Shown in pieces: positions 24,671 through 33,585 of a stretch of DNA of 44,519 nt. A model generated the notes under the pieces. The model was not told the DNA's origin. It saw only the letters and a list, made by a program, of their open reading frames with translations, and made no database searches. This DNA is from Clostridiales bacterium (GTDB lineage Bacteria; Bacillota; Clostridia; Oscillospirales; CAG-272), in the NCBI GenBank assembly GCA_019415985.1, contig DXYE01000004.1, positions 13,788-58,306 of the forward strand, read 5' to 3'. Each line of letters opens with the position of its first letter. Within the stretch, counting starts at the first letter, position 1. Position numbers and translations under genes: made by a program.

Positions 24671-24990
24671 TTTTCTTCACTTCCATTTCGAATTCTTTTG
24701 CATATCGATATTGTAATACACATTTTTAAATGCTTCATTGCTATTTCCTTTGTATCTTGGCATTCTATTATTTTTTTATTTTCTTCCGTCTCCTCCGATA
24801 AAACGAACAGCTGCAGAGCGCACGTGAAGGGCTGCATTCATAGGCCCTTAAACCATAAGAGACGTTAGCACGACCAATCTTTTACACATTATACCGAAAG
24901 GCGTTCGGTTTTGTCAAGCTGCCAGATCAAATCCAGATTTTTTACTGTATTCATGATGAAAATAATAATTTCCTGTAGAAAAATCTCGGC
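24671..24990. other. Intergenic stretch upstream of mutY
   Basis: AT-rich sequence carrying the presumed minus-strand mutY promoter (for example around 24700-24780), plus a plus-strand AT-rich approach to the promoter near 24999. No gene seen. Confidence 0.35.
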
Positions 24991-24995
24991 ATTTG

Positions 24996-25004
24996 TGTTA
25001 TAAT
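24996..25004 (+). promoter_or_regulatory. Extended -10 promoter
   Basis: TGTTATAAT, with TATAAT at 24999-25004 and a TG one base upstream; no good -35 box is seen. Transcription would start near 25011. Confidence 0.55.
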
Positions 25005-25010
25005 AAACGC

Positions 25011-25403
25011 AGCGACTTCAAGCATCATTCTCCATATATTTTATTGTGAAAATGATAGAATGACGTCATCAGGTATCAAAATTCTTGCATGGGGTGATAC
25101 CTGCCAGCCTCTTTTTGCAAAATTCCGGCTTTTTTGTTTGAAAATTCATACTGCCTTGGCTACGCACGCCCCGTATACAGCTATCATTTGTCTGCGATGT
25201 GTTTACCTGATTTATGTTCCAGCATCAAAGCTGTGTGAGTGATTTTTCTTTCTACAAGGACAAATTTCCGTCAAGGTAGGAGCAGGAAGGACATATACCT
25301 TTCTCTGAAAGAGGTCTGCGGTATCCGACCGTCTTAGCGGTACGGGCCCCCTGCTTTTCCCTATGCCGGACCCCTTGTGCCGCTATATTCGGAGGGGCTT
25401 TTT
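25011..25403 (+). ncRNA. Candidate structured RNA or long leader
   Basis: Between an extended -10 promoter and the activase gene there is no credible reading frame but clear pairing. TCATTCT/AGAATGA (25025/25057) and CAGGTATCA/TGATACCTG (25070/25095) come first, the latter followed after 8 nt by TTTTT. A long hairpin-like domain follows, in which CAAGG (near 25257) can pair with CCTTG (near 25373) and GCAGG with CCTGC. It ends with CCCCT..CCG / CGG-AGGGG followed by CTTTTT (25371-25403), a good terminator. It may be one RNA of about 390 nt or two shorter ones. I do not recognise the family; a closing stem plus bubble plus inner stem is reminiscent of 6S RNA, but that is only an impression. 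Confidence 0.4.
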
Positions 25404-25417
25404 CGAGCAGGCAAACC

Positions 25418-25451
25418 GCAGCAGGCGGCAGCAATGGTCACCGCCTGCTGC
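25418..25451. terminator. 11-bp perfect hairpin
   Basis: GCAGCAGGCGG (25418-25428) pairs exactly with CCGCCTGCTGC (25441-25451), with a 12-nt loop. No U-tract follows, so termination is uncertain. It lies just past the candidate RNA terminator at 25403. Confidence 0.5.
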
Positions 25452-25637
25452 TTCATAAGAGGCGCCTGCCGTATAGATATAAAGACGCCTATAATGGCGG
25501 AGGTGTGTTTCAGTTTTACTGAATGATTCATCATATTGATTATGATAATAAAAGATGATGCTAGGACTGTTCGGGAAAGGTCTGCTGGCCGTTCTTTTCG
25601 GATGTTCTCATGAATTCACTGGAAAGGATACTGCTCT

Positions 25638-28577
25638 ATGATATCCATTGGCGTGGACGTCGGTTCCACAACGCTCAAGTGCGTTGTTTTTGACGACGCA
25701 AATCAAATTATTTTCAAAACCTATAAAAGACATTACGCACAGATTAAAGAAAAGCTTACAGAGCTGCTCGAAAATATCGAGGATATTGTCGGAGCGTGTG
25801 ATGTTCATCTGGCTCTTTCCGGTTCCGCGGCCATGGGCATTTCCGAAAGCTGCGGCATACCCTTTGTCCAGGAGGTTTACGCGACCAGAACAGCTGTCGC
25901 CAGACTGTCTCCGGATACAGACTGTGCCATTGAACTCGGTGGTGAAGACGCTAAAATCCTGTTTTTCAGAAAAATGCCTGAGGTCAGAATGAATGGGAGC
26001 TGTGCCGGCGGTACCGGCGCGTTTATCGATCAAATGGCAACGCTGCTCAGTCTATCGCCTGACGAATTGAACGCCAAGGCTGTCGATCATAAAAAGATCT
26101 ACTCTATCGCTTCGCGATGCGGTGTTTTCGCAAAAAGCGATATTCAGCCGCTCCTGAATCAGGGGGCAGCGACAGAGGATATCTGCGCCTCGATTTTTGA
26201 CGCAGTGGTCAATCAAACGGTAGCGGGGCTTGCGCAGGGACATAAAATTGAAGGCAGCGTCCTTTACCTCGGCGGTCCGCTGACCTTTTTTTCCGAACTA
26301 CGTGCGGCTTTTGACCGTACTTTGCGTACACAGGGAACTTGTCCGGAAAATTCATTGTACTATGTCGCCATCGGTGCTGCATTTCTGGCACAGGAAATAC
26401 CGGCAGTACCTCTTAAAGAGATTCTCGATGACATTCGTCGGAAAAATGGTGAGTTCGGCACTTTCCGTGCGCTTCCTCCCCTATTTGAAAATGAGGAAGC
26501 TTATGAAAGCTTCCGCAGAAGACATGCCTCTCATCACGTGGAAGCTGCCGACCCCAAAGCCTACAGCGGCGACGCTTATCTCGGCATTGATGCGGGTTCC
26601 ACTACCGTCAAAGGCGCGCTGATCGATCCGGACAACAGACTTCTGCTCTCCTTTTATCAGCCAAACGGCGGTAATCCGGTTCCCCTAGTCAAAAAGTTTC
26701 TCGAATCTATTTACAAAAATTATCCGGATATTCATATACGCGGAAGTGTCGCTACAGGCTACGGTGAGGAGATGATCAAGCAGGCCTTCTCCATGGACGG
26801 CGGCATCGTCGAAACCGTTGCGCATTTCCGGGCTGCCTCCCATTTTCAGCCCGAAACCGATTTTATTATCGATATAGGCGGTCAAGATATCAAATGCTTT
26901 CAGCTCAGGGATGGGGCTATTGAGAACATTTTCTTAAACGAAGCATGCTCCTCCGGATGCGGCTCCTTTCTCCAGACCTTTGCCAACGCGATGAACCTTT
27001 CCGTCGAGGAATTCGCAAAACTCGGTCTTTTTGCGCGGCAGCCCGTTGATCTCGGTTCCCGCTGTACTGTTTTTATGAATTCCCAGGTAAAACAGGCTCA
27101 GAAGGACGGTGCAACCGTCGCTGATATCTCCGCAGGTCTCTCTATAAGCGTCGTCAAAAATGCGCTTTATAAGGTCATACGGGCAACAACGCCGGAGCAG
27201 CTTGGACGGCATATCGTCGTACAGGGCGGCACCTTTTATAACGATGCAGTTCTGCGCGCCTTTGAAATGGAGATGCATACAGAGGTCGTCAGACCGGACA
27301 TCTCCGGTTTGATGGGGGCCTACGGTGCGGCTATCTACGCAAAGGAACATCGAAAAAAGATTTCTTCTCTCCTTAGCGCAGAGGCACTTAAAAACTTCAC
27401 GCATACAGTGCGTACAATAACCTGCAAAAGCTGCCCCAATCACTGTTCTCTGACCGTCAACAGGTTTGGAGATGGAAACACTTATATCAGCGGCAATCGC
27501 TGCGACAGGCCGGTGTCCGGCTCAACCAACGCCGCAGAATCATTAAATCTCTATCAGTTCAAACGCGACCGTCTCAGCGAATTTCAAAAAGGGTCCGGAC
27601 GCGGAACACGAGGAACCGTCGGGCTGCCGATGGGATTGAATTTCTATGAACTGCTTCCCTTCTGGTATACCTTCTTTGATAAGCTCGGTTTTTCCGTTAT
27701 CGTCTCGCCTACGTCCGACCGAGACTTGTATCTGCTCGGGCATGATACCATTCCCTCCGATACCGTCTGCTACCCGGCCAAGCTGATGCACGGGCATATT
27801 CGCGCCTTGATAGATGCAGGAGCAGAAACCATATTCTATCCCTGCATGAGCTACAATCTCGATGAGGGGCAGGGAGACAACCATTATAATTGTCCGGTTG
27901 TCGCGTACTATCCGGAGGTCATCGCGGCCAATATGCCGCAGATCCGCAATGTGCGCTTTATTTACGATTATATCGGTCTGCACAGAAAAAAAGATTTTCC
28001 AAAGAAAATGACGCAGATCCTGCGCCGTCATGGATTGGAGGCAAGGGTCCCTGAAATTCAGGAGGCCATGGAAGCAGGATTTCAGGCTTACAGCGCTTAT
28101 TTGAATGCCGTACGGGAGGAGGGGGCACGGATCATACGCGAGGCGGAACGCCAAAATCTGCCGATCATCATTCTCGCAGGCAGACCGTACCATACCGATC
28201 CGGAAATCAACCATGGTATCGACCGTCTGATCTGTTCGCTCGGCGCTGCGGTCATCTCCGAAGATGCCGTCAGCTATCTGGCTGGTCCGTTTCATACAAA
28301 TGTTCTCAACCAATGGACCTACCATGCGCGTATGTACGCAGCCGCGCATTATATCAAAGACAAGCCGAACATGTATCTGGTACAGCTCGTCTCCTTCGGC
28401 TGCGGTGTGGATGCCATCACAACCGACGAGGTCAGGGAGATCTGCGAAAAAGCAGGAAAGCTCTATACGCAAATCAAAATCGATGAGATAACCAATCTGG
28501 GCGCTGTAAGAATTCGGCTTAGAAGCTTGTTCGCCGCCATGCCTCCGGTGCAAAACGGCGATACGGACGAAACTTGA
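25638..28577 (+). CDS. 2-hydroxyacyl-CoA dehydratase activase-type double ATPase with DUF2229 domain
   Basis: A 979-residue protein of the BadF/BadG/BcrA/BcrD family. Two ASKHA ATPase modules are visible: DVGSTTLK at about residue 7 with GSCAGGTGAF and CGVFAKSD, and DAGSTTVKG at about 317 with EACSSGCGSF and CTVFMNS. In activases these cysteines hold a [4Fe-4S] cluster between subunits. From about residue 594 a Cys-rich start (TCKSCPNHC) leads into a DUF2229 domain (FYELLPFWYTFF, DTVCYPAKLMHGH). Activases use ATP to inject a low-potential electron into a dehydratase. Here the role is uncertain, because this multi-domain branch has no proven substrate. AAAGGA lies 9 bases before the ATG. It is followed after 72 bases by its presumed partner. 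Confidence 0.88.
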   Translation: MISIGVDVGSTTLKCVVFDDANQIIFKTYKRHYAQIKEKLTELLENIEDIVGACDVHLALSGSAAMGISESCGIPFVQEVYATRTAVARLSPDTDCAIELGGEDAKILFFRKMPEVRMNGSCAGGTGAFIDQMATLLSLSPDELNAKAVDHKKIYSIASRCGVFAKSDIQPLLNQGAATEDICASIFDAVVNQTVAGLAQGHKIEGSVLYLGGPLTFFSELRAAFDRTLRTQGTCPENSLYYVAIGAAFLAQEIPAVPLKEILDDIRRKNGEFGTFRALPPLFENEEAYESFRRRHASHHVEAADPKAYSGDAYLGIDAGSTTVKGALIDPDNRLLLSFYQPNGGNPVPLVKKFLESIYKNYPDIHIRGSVATGYGEEMIKQAFSMDGGIVETVAHFRAASHFQPETDFIIDIGGQDIKCFQLRDGAIENIFLNEACSSGCGSFLQTFANAMNLSVEEFAKLGLFARQPVDLGSRCTVFMNSQVKQAQKDGATVADISAGLSISVVKNALYKVIRATTPEQLGRHIVVQGGTFYNDAVLRAFEMEMHTEVVRPDISGLMGAYGAAIYAKEHRKKISSLLSAEALKNFTHTVRTITCKSCPNHCSLTVNRFGDGNTYISGNRCDRPVSGSTNAAESLNLYQFKRDRLSEFQKGSGRGTRGTVGLPMGLNFYELLPFWYTFFDKLGFSVIVSPTSDRDLYLLGHDTIPSDTVCYPAKLMHGHIRALIDAGAETIFYPCMSYNLDEGQGDNHYNCPVVAYYPEVIAANMPQIRNVRFIYDYIGLHRKKDFPKKMTQILRRHGLEARVPEIQEAMEAGFQAYSAYLNAVREEGARIIREAERQNLPIIILAGRPYHTDPEINHGIDRLICSLGAAVISEDAVSYLAGPFHTNVLNQWTYHARMYAAAHYIKDKPNMYLVQLVSFGCGVDAITTDEVREICEKAGKLYTQIKIDEITNLGAVRIRLRSLFAAMPPVQNGDTDET

Positions 28578-28649
28578 ATACGCAAAAAAGCACGCATTAT
28601 TTTAGCAGTTTAACAAAACTTAATTTACACGGAAGGCAAAGGTCATACC

Positions 28650-29909
28650 ATGCGCACACAAGATGTCTCTGAACCGCGTATCCTCTTTACCAAGGAAATG
28701 CGGAAAACGCATAAAATATTGATCCCCATGATGCTGCCAATTCATTTTACACTCATCGCAGAAATCTTCCGCCAACAGGGTTACCAGATGGAGCTCCTTA
28801 CAAATGAGGGACCAGAGGTTGCTGCTACCGGGCTGAAATATGTGCACAACGACACCTGTTATCCCGCTTTGCTTGTCATAGGTCAAATGATTTCAGCGCT
28901 TAAGAGCGGCAAATATGATCTGAACCATACCGCTCTCATGATTACGCAGACAGGCGGCGGCTGCCGGGCTTCCAACTATATACACCTGCTTCGCAAGGCT
29001 CTGAAAAAGGCAGGACTCGGCTATATTCCTGTGATATCCCTGAATCTTTCCGGACTCGAAAAAAATCCGGGCTTTCATGTCACCTTTAAAATGCTCCGGC
29101 AGCTTATAGCAGCAGTGGCATATGGAGACCTTTTGATGCTGCTGTCAAATCAGACAAGGCCGTATGAAGTCTCTGCCGGCGCCTCAGACGAACTGGTTTC
29201 AGTCTATACGAGGAAGCTGGTGGAGCAATTTAAAAAGGGAGCTGGGCTTGCAAAAAAATTGATGATTTCCAACATGACGGAAATTGTAAAGGCTTTTGCT
29301 GACCTCCCCATACAAAAAACGCCGAAAATCAAAGTGGGTATCGTCGGGGAGATTTATGTCAAATATTCCGCACTGGCGAACAATCACCTGGAGCAGTTCC
29401 TTGCAGAGCAGGGATGTGAGGTAATGGTCCCCGGACTCATGGGTTTTTTGCTGTTTAAAGTGGACAATCGGCTGGAGGATATCCGACTGTATGGCGGAAA
29501 CCGCGCAAAGTATAGGATTATTGAACTGTTATATAACTATTTTACATCCATCGAACAGATGACAACCGGAATCATCCGCGAAAACTCTTCGTTTAAAACA
29601 GCTGCAAGCTACAAACATATCAAGGAGCTGACTGCGCCGGTTGTCGGAAGCGGATGTAAAATGGGCGAGGGCTGGCTGCTGACCGGCGAAATGCTGGAAC
29701 TCGCAGAAAGCGGATATCCGAATATTGTATGCACGCAGCCGTTTGGCTGTCTACCCAACCACATTGTCGGGAAAGGTATGATCCGAAAGCTTCGGGAAAT
29801 CCGGGAAGATGCCAATATTGTTGCGGTAGACTATGACCCCGGCGCAACCCAGGTCAATCAGGAAAATCGGATCAAGCTAATGCTGTCGATGGCGAAGCCT
29901 ACCGATTAA
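28650..29909 (+). CDS. 2-hydroxyacyl-CoA dehydratase-like (HgdB-type) subunit
   Basis: A 419-residue protein matching the C-terminal, dehydratase-like portion that in many Clostridia is fused to the activase encoded just upstream. Conserved cysteines sit in NDTCYPALLVIGQM, GGGCRASNYI, GSGCKMGEGW and CTQPFGCLPNHI, suggesting Fe-S cluster binding. It is probably the electron acceptor of the upstream ATPase, although the reaction catalysed is unknown. AAAGG lies about 7 bases before the ATG. The two genes are very likely one operon ended by the 15-bp hairpin at 29944. Confidence 0.85.
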   Translation: MRTQDVSEPRILFTKEMRKTHKILIPMMLPIHFTLIAEIFRQQGYQMELLTNEGPEVAATGLKYVHNDTCYPALLVIGQMISALKSGKYDLNHTALMITQTGGGCRASNYIHLLRKALKKAGLGYIPVISLNLSGLEKNPGFHVTFKMLRQLIAAVAYGDLLMLLSNQTRPYEVSAGASDELVSVYTRKLVEQFKKGAGLAKKLMISNMTEIVKAFADLPIQKTPKIKVGIVGEIYVKYSALANNHLEQFLAEQGCEVMVPGLMGFLLFKVDNRLEDIRLYGGNRAKYRIIELLYNYFTSIEQMTTGIIRENSSFKTAASYKHIKELTAPVVGSGCKMGEGWLLTGEMLELAESGYPNIVCTQPFGCLPNHIVGKGMIRKLREIREDANIVAVDYDPGATQVNQENRIKLMLSMAKPTD

Positions 29910-29943
29910 AATGAAAACGCATAGTCCGCGTGCAGTTTAATGA

Positions 29944-29979
29944 GAGGGCGCTGCAAAACGAATCTTTTGCAGCGCCCTC
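29944..29979. terminator. 15-bp perfect hairpin after the dehydratase gene
   Basis: GAGGGCGCTGCAAAA (29944-29958) pairs exactly with 29965-29979 around a 6-nt loop. It lies 35 bases after the stop codon and ahead of the tmcAL ribosome binding site. The T-run is inside the 3' arm rather than after it, so it may act as a pause or mRNA-end element. Confidence 0.65.
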
Positions 29980-30022
29980 CGCCAGTCCGGTACCGATTGA
30001 AAGGAAGGGGGAATATTTACCC

Positions 30023-31288
30023 ATGCGAATCGCAGCAGTTCTTTGTGAGTATAATCCGTTTCACAACGGCCATGCCTATCAAATTGCTCAAATTCGTTCA
30101 ACATTGCCCGATGCCGTTATCATCGCCATAATGAGCGGCAACTATGTGCAGCGTGGCGAACCGGCCATCCTATGCAAGTATGACCGCGCCAAAGCGGCGG
30201 TTTTGGCAGGCGTGGATCTGGTTCTGGAGCTCCCTTTCCCCCATTGCTGTGCTTCAGCCGAAACGTTCGCATCTGCGGGAATTTCTATTGCCGCTTCTCT
30301 CGGCATCGTCGACACGCTGGCTTTCGGCGCTGAAGCTGAAGATCTCCCGGGTCTTCAAAGGATCGCCAAACGTCTGGACTCATACAGGTATCGGGAAGCG
30401 CTCGCCGGCCTGTGTGAAAAAAACAAGCATTCATCGACGGGGTTTCCTGCCCAGCGCGAAGCGCTCTACAGAAGCCTTTTCGGTGATGACGGCATCTCTC
30501 TTCTGAATCAGCCGAACAATATACTTGCTATCGAATACCTGCGTGCACTTCAGAACCATCACGATATCACCCCTCTGCTGATACAGCGGTACGGTGCGCC
30601 TCACGACCATATGGACACATCTTTATCCTCGGCCAGCGCCTCCGCCTCACAGATCAGAGCCTGGATTTTGGATCAAAATCGCGCCTGTATACAAAAAACT
30701 GTGCCTGATGAATCCCTCGCAATTCTGGACTGCGCACACCATTCCGGCCGTTCCCCTGCCGACATAAAGCGCGCAGAAGCTGCGATTCTCTGGTATTTCC
30801 GCAATACTGCGCCCCATACAACATCTCTGTATGCGGATATGCCTGACGGTATGGCGGAACGTCTGCACCATGCGGCAATACAAGCCGACAGCCTTGAAGA
30901 TATGCTGAGCAGATGCAAAACAAAAAAATATACCAATGCCAGGCTGCGCAGAAGTCTTTTATATGCGTTTTTCAGGGTAAGCGCCGTTTCCCTTTCCACG
31001 TTCCCGGCCTTTACCTGTGTTTTGGCTGCGAATATACGCGGCACAGCCGTTTTAAACAAAATAAAAAAGCGCGCTGCTCTCCCGCTTTTGACCAAGCCGG
31101 CACACTATAAAAAGCTGTCTGATAAGGTGCGGAGCGCCTTTGAACTGTCCCTTTCCGCGGATATTTTCTGGCATATGCTTTTGCCTAAGCCGCTGCCGGC
31201 CAGCGCTGTCTTTCGTTATTCTCCCTATATTCATAAAAAAGAAGGAAATGAGGTGCCCTCTGCATCCTCTGTACAGGCTGGTTTTTGA
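30023..31288 (+). CDS. tmcAL: tRNA(Met) cytidine acetate ligase
   Basis: A 421-residue protein of the YlbM/TmcAL family, which makes N4-acetylcytidine at the wobble position of elongator tRNA-Met from acetate and ATP. The nucleotidyltransferase core begins with VLCEYNPFHNGHAYQI, the HxGH-type ATP site, followed by MSGNYVQRGEPAIL and KYDRAKAAVLAGVDLVLELP, all typical of the family. The frame is open 31 codons upstream, but ATG 30023 has AAGGAAGGGGG in front and matches the family start. It lies 113 bases after the dehydratase gene, across a hairpin. Confidence 0.9.
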   Translation: MRIAAVLCEYNPFHNGHAYQIAQIRSTLPDAVIIAIMSGNYVQRGEPAILCKYDRAKAAVLAGVDLVLELPFPHCCASAETFASAGISIAASLGIVDTLAFGAEAEDLPGLQRIAKRLDSYRYREALAGLCEKNKHSSTGFPAQREALYRSLFGDDGISLLNQPNNILAIEYLRALQNHHDITPLLIQRYGAPHDHMDTSLSSASASASQIRAWILDQNRACIQKTVPDESLAILDCAHHSGRSPADIKRAEAAILWYFRNTAPHTTSLYADMPDGMAERLHHAAIQADSLEDMLSRCKTKKYTNARLRRSLLYAFFRVSAVSLSTFPAFTCVLAANIRGTAVLNKIKKRAALPLLTKPAHYKKLSDKVRSAFELSLSADIFWHMLLPKPLPASAVFRYSPYIHKKEGNEVPSASSVQAGF

Positions 31289-31350
31289 ACCCGTAAATGC
31301 TGCAAAGCAGCACAATATGCATAGTATGTTTGATTACGCTATTACCATTT

Positions 31351-31670
31351 AGAAACAAATATTTCCACATTGTGAGAAGCGTAGACGGCAAAACGAAATA
31401 TGAACCCTTAAATCCAAAACATTTAAGCTGCGGCTTTCATTTTGCGCGGTGACGAAAGTCTCGACATTTTTGATGTCGCGTACAGAATGCCTGTGATTCA
31501 CATACCGTCCGGGCCGTTTAAATATTCGATGAAGTGACAGAATACACGTGGGCTTTTATTCAGGGCATAGCCGGCAAGGTGGTTTAAAATGGATACTCAC
31601 CGTCACGATAAACAGCAACGACCGTTTTTTCGTCAACCGCTTCGTTCTGCCTATAGCCTTGGATTATTAG
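31351..31670 (+). pseudogene. Probable decayed gene with several frameshifts
   Basis: Consecutive stretches on the plus strand read like protein but in changing frames: RNKYFHIVRSVDGKTKYEP from 31351, then GDESLDIFDVAYRMPVIHIP from 31448, then FDEVTEYTWAFIQGIAGKVV from 31525 to a stop at 31585, then GLKWILTVTINSNDRFF from 31581 to a stop at 31668. At least three frame changes are needed. No start codon or ribosome binding site survives. I do not recognise the family. It lies at the edge of the AT-rich siderophore segment, where a remnant would be expected. The alternative is chance or antisense coding appearance. Confidence 0.35.
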
Positions 31671-31682
31671 ATCAGAAAATAG

Positions 31683-31714
31683 AAAAAGCGCTCGTCTGCA
31701 AAAAGCAGACGAGC
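31683..31714 (-). terminator. Terminator of the siderophore uptake operon
   Basis: On the minus strand GCTCGTCTGC (31714-31705), a TTTTT loop and GCAGACGAGC (31699-31690), then GC and a TTTTT run (31687-31683). It lies 46 bases beyond the stop of the binding-protein gene. Confidence 0.85.
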
Positions 31715-31759
31715 TTAAGAGCAATGGCCAACCGTTTCAGATATGTGATATAAACAATA

Positions 31760-32776
31760 TTATTTTATCAATGCGCTTTCGATGTCTTGAAGCATGATAT
31801 CTAAAGCCTGTATACCTCCTTCGGCAGTATACCAGACATTGGGATGCGCAAGATATACAATATTGCCATTTTTGTAGACATCCAATTCCTTAATCAGATC
31901 GTTTTCAATGGCGTCCTTTGCAGCGGGATTTCCTTCCTGAGCGTTGATGGCTGTATTTCTGTCCATAACAAACATATACTCAGGATTGAGTTTTACAATT
32001 GTTTCCCAGGAAGCTTCATTTCCATGCGTACTGGTAAGTTCTCCGGCATCAACACCCATATTGTTGAAACCCAACTCAACGCCTATGATAGAGCAGCGGC
32101 CGTCATTTCCTAATACATTGTAGTTGGATCCGGAAAACAAGCCGACAATTGCGTTTTTGCCGCCAAATTCAGTTTTAATTGCCTCAATTCGTGCATCATA
32201 GCCTCTTACCATATCGTCAATTTTATCCTCAAGACCGAAGATGGATGCGATGGTTTTTGCATTGTCGGCGGTACTCTGTACCACGCCTTTTTCCGTGTCA
32301 GTTGCAAGATATATAACAGGGGCAATAGCGGAAAGACTGTCGTAAACGCTGCTGAGTCTGCCGCCGATAAAAATAATATCCGGTTCACAGGCTGCCACTT
32401 CGACAAGGTCAGCATTTTTGATCGTTCCAAGATTTTTTACGGTATCGCCATTCGGCACATATTCCTGCAAGTATTCGATTTCGGTCGTTGCGCTTCCGAC
32501 CACTCTATCGCCCAATTCAAGAGCGTCAATAATATCAAGGGAAGCCATATCGAGGATTGCAATTCGCTGAGGATTGTATGGAACTTCCAGATCAACAAGC
32601 TCTCCGTTTGCATTGTAGGTTTGAATTGTAACGGTGGTGGGCGTATCGTTGCCGCTTTCGTCTTCAGAGGCGTTTTCGCCGCTTTCGACGATTGTTGGCG
32701 TGTCTACGTTATTAGCGCAAGCCGCAAGGCTAAACAACATGAAGACCGCCATAACAAGGGTAATGAATTTTTTCAT
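31760..32776 (-). CDS. Siderophore ABC transporter substrate-binding lipoprotein (FatB/YclQ-like)
   Basis: A 338-residue lipoprotein: signal peptide with lipobox SLAAC (Cys20), an acidic linker, then the periplasmic-binding fold of Fe-siderophore receptors. Recognisable stretches are NPQRIAILDMASLDIIDAL, EPDIIFIGGRLSSVYDSL and LNPEYMFVMDRNTAI. It resembles the petrobactin/catechol-type binding proteins YclQ and FatB by pattern; the exact siderophore is unknown. AAGGAG lies about 10 bases before the ATG, and 52 bases separate it from the ATPase gene, so it is the last gene of the operon. Confidence 0.9.
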   Translation of the reverse strand: MKKFITLVMAVFMLFSLAACANNVDTPTIVESGENASEDESGNDTPTTVTIQTYNANGELVDLEVPYNPQRIAILDMASLDIIDALELGDRVVGSATTEIEYLQEYVPNGDTVKNLGTIKNADLVEVAACEPDIIFIGGRLSSVYDSLSAIAPVIYLATDTEKGVVQSTADNAKTIASIFGLEDKIDDMVRGYDARIEAIKTEFGGKNAIVGLFSGSNYNVLGNDGRCSIIGVELGFNNMGVDAGELTSTHGNEASWETIVKLNPEYMFVMDRNTAINAQEGNPAAKDAIENDLIKELDVYKNGNIVYLAHPNVWYTAEGGIQALDIMLQDIESALIK

Positions 32777-32828
32777 AGGTTATAGTCTCCTTTTTTTCAT
32801 TTTTTATTTCAATTTAACCCAAGCAAAA

Positions 32829-33581
32829 TTAGTAATAGACGGATAATGGTTTATCATTTATACGGATAATCTCAAAATCCACCTTATAAATTTCAGAAAG
32901 TATATCCTTGTTGATGATTTCATCAACTGTTCCGAACCTTGCGATTTTTCCGTCCACAAAAGCGCAAATATAATCGGAATAAAAAGCTGCATAATTGATT
33001 TCATGCAGTACGAGAATCACCGTTTTACCAAGCTCATCGCAAAGTCTTCGTACCGTTCTCATCATATTTGATGCGTGGTATATATCCAAGTTATTGGTCG
33101 GCTCGTCAAGTAATATGTACTCGGTGTCCTGCGCAATGACCATTGCAATATAAGCTCTTTGTCGTTGACCGCCTGACAACTCGTCGATGAACCGCTCTTC
33201 AAACTTTTCAAGCTCCATATAGGCAAGCGCTTTGTCTATCATTGCGTTGTCTTCTTCTGTCAATCGACTGCCTGAATAGGGGAACCGCCCAAAGGCAACA
33301 AGCTCTCTGACCGTCAGCTTCATTTGGATATTATTGTGCTGCGTGAGTATGGCAAGCTTTTTGGCAAGCTCACGACTTTTCCATCCCGAAAGGTCTTTAT
33401 CTTCAAACTGGATTACGCCGGAATCCTTTGCAATTAATCTTGAGATCATACCCATAACTGTAGATTTTCCTGCTCCGTTTGGGCCGATCAAGGACAAAAC
33501 TTTTCCTTTTGGTACTTTGAAACTGACGGAATCGACAACTGCTTTTCCATCATACTTTTTTATCAAATCTTCAACATTCAT
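32829..33581 (-). CDS. Siderophore ABC transporter ATP-binding protein
   Basis: A 250-residue ABC ATPase of the FepC/YclP type. Walker A GPNGAGKST (residues 33-41), Q-loop in LTQHNN, signature LSGGQ (135-139), Walker B LLDEPT (157-162) and a switch histidine in LVLHEINYAA are all present. It powers the two permeases encoded upstream. I chose ATG 33581 because it immediately follows the permease stop codon and has AAAGGAG 12 bases upstream; in-frame sequence further upstream overlaps the permease gene and is not family-like. Confidence 0.93.
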   Translation of the reverse strand: MNVEDLIKKYDGKAVVDSVSFKVPKGKVLSLIGPNGAGKSTVMGMISRLIAKDSGVIQFEDKDLSGWKSRELAKKLAILTQHNNIQMKLTVRELVAFGRFPYSGSRLTEEDNAMIDKALAYMELEKFEERFIDELSGGQRQRAYIAMVIAQDTEYILLDEPTNNLDIYHASNMMRTVRRLCDELGKTVILVLHEINYAAFYSDYICAFVDGKIARFGTVDEIINKDILSEIYKVDFEIIRINDKPLSVYY

Positions 33582-33585
33582 TGTA

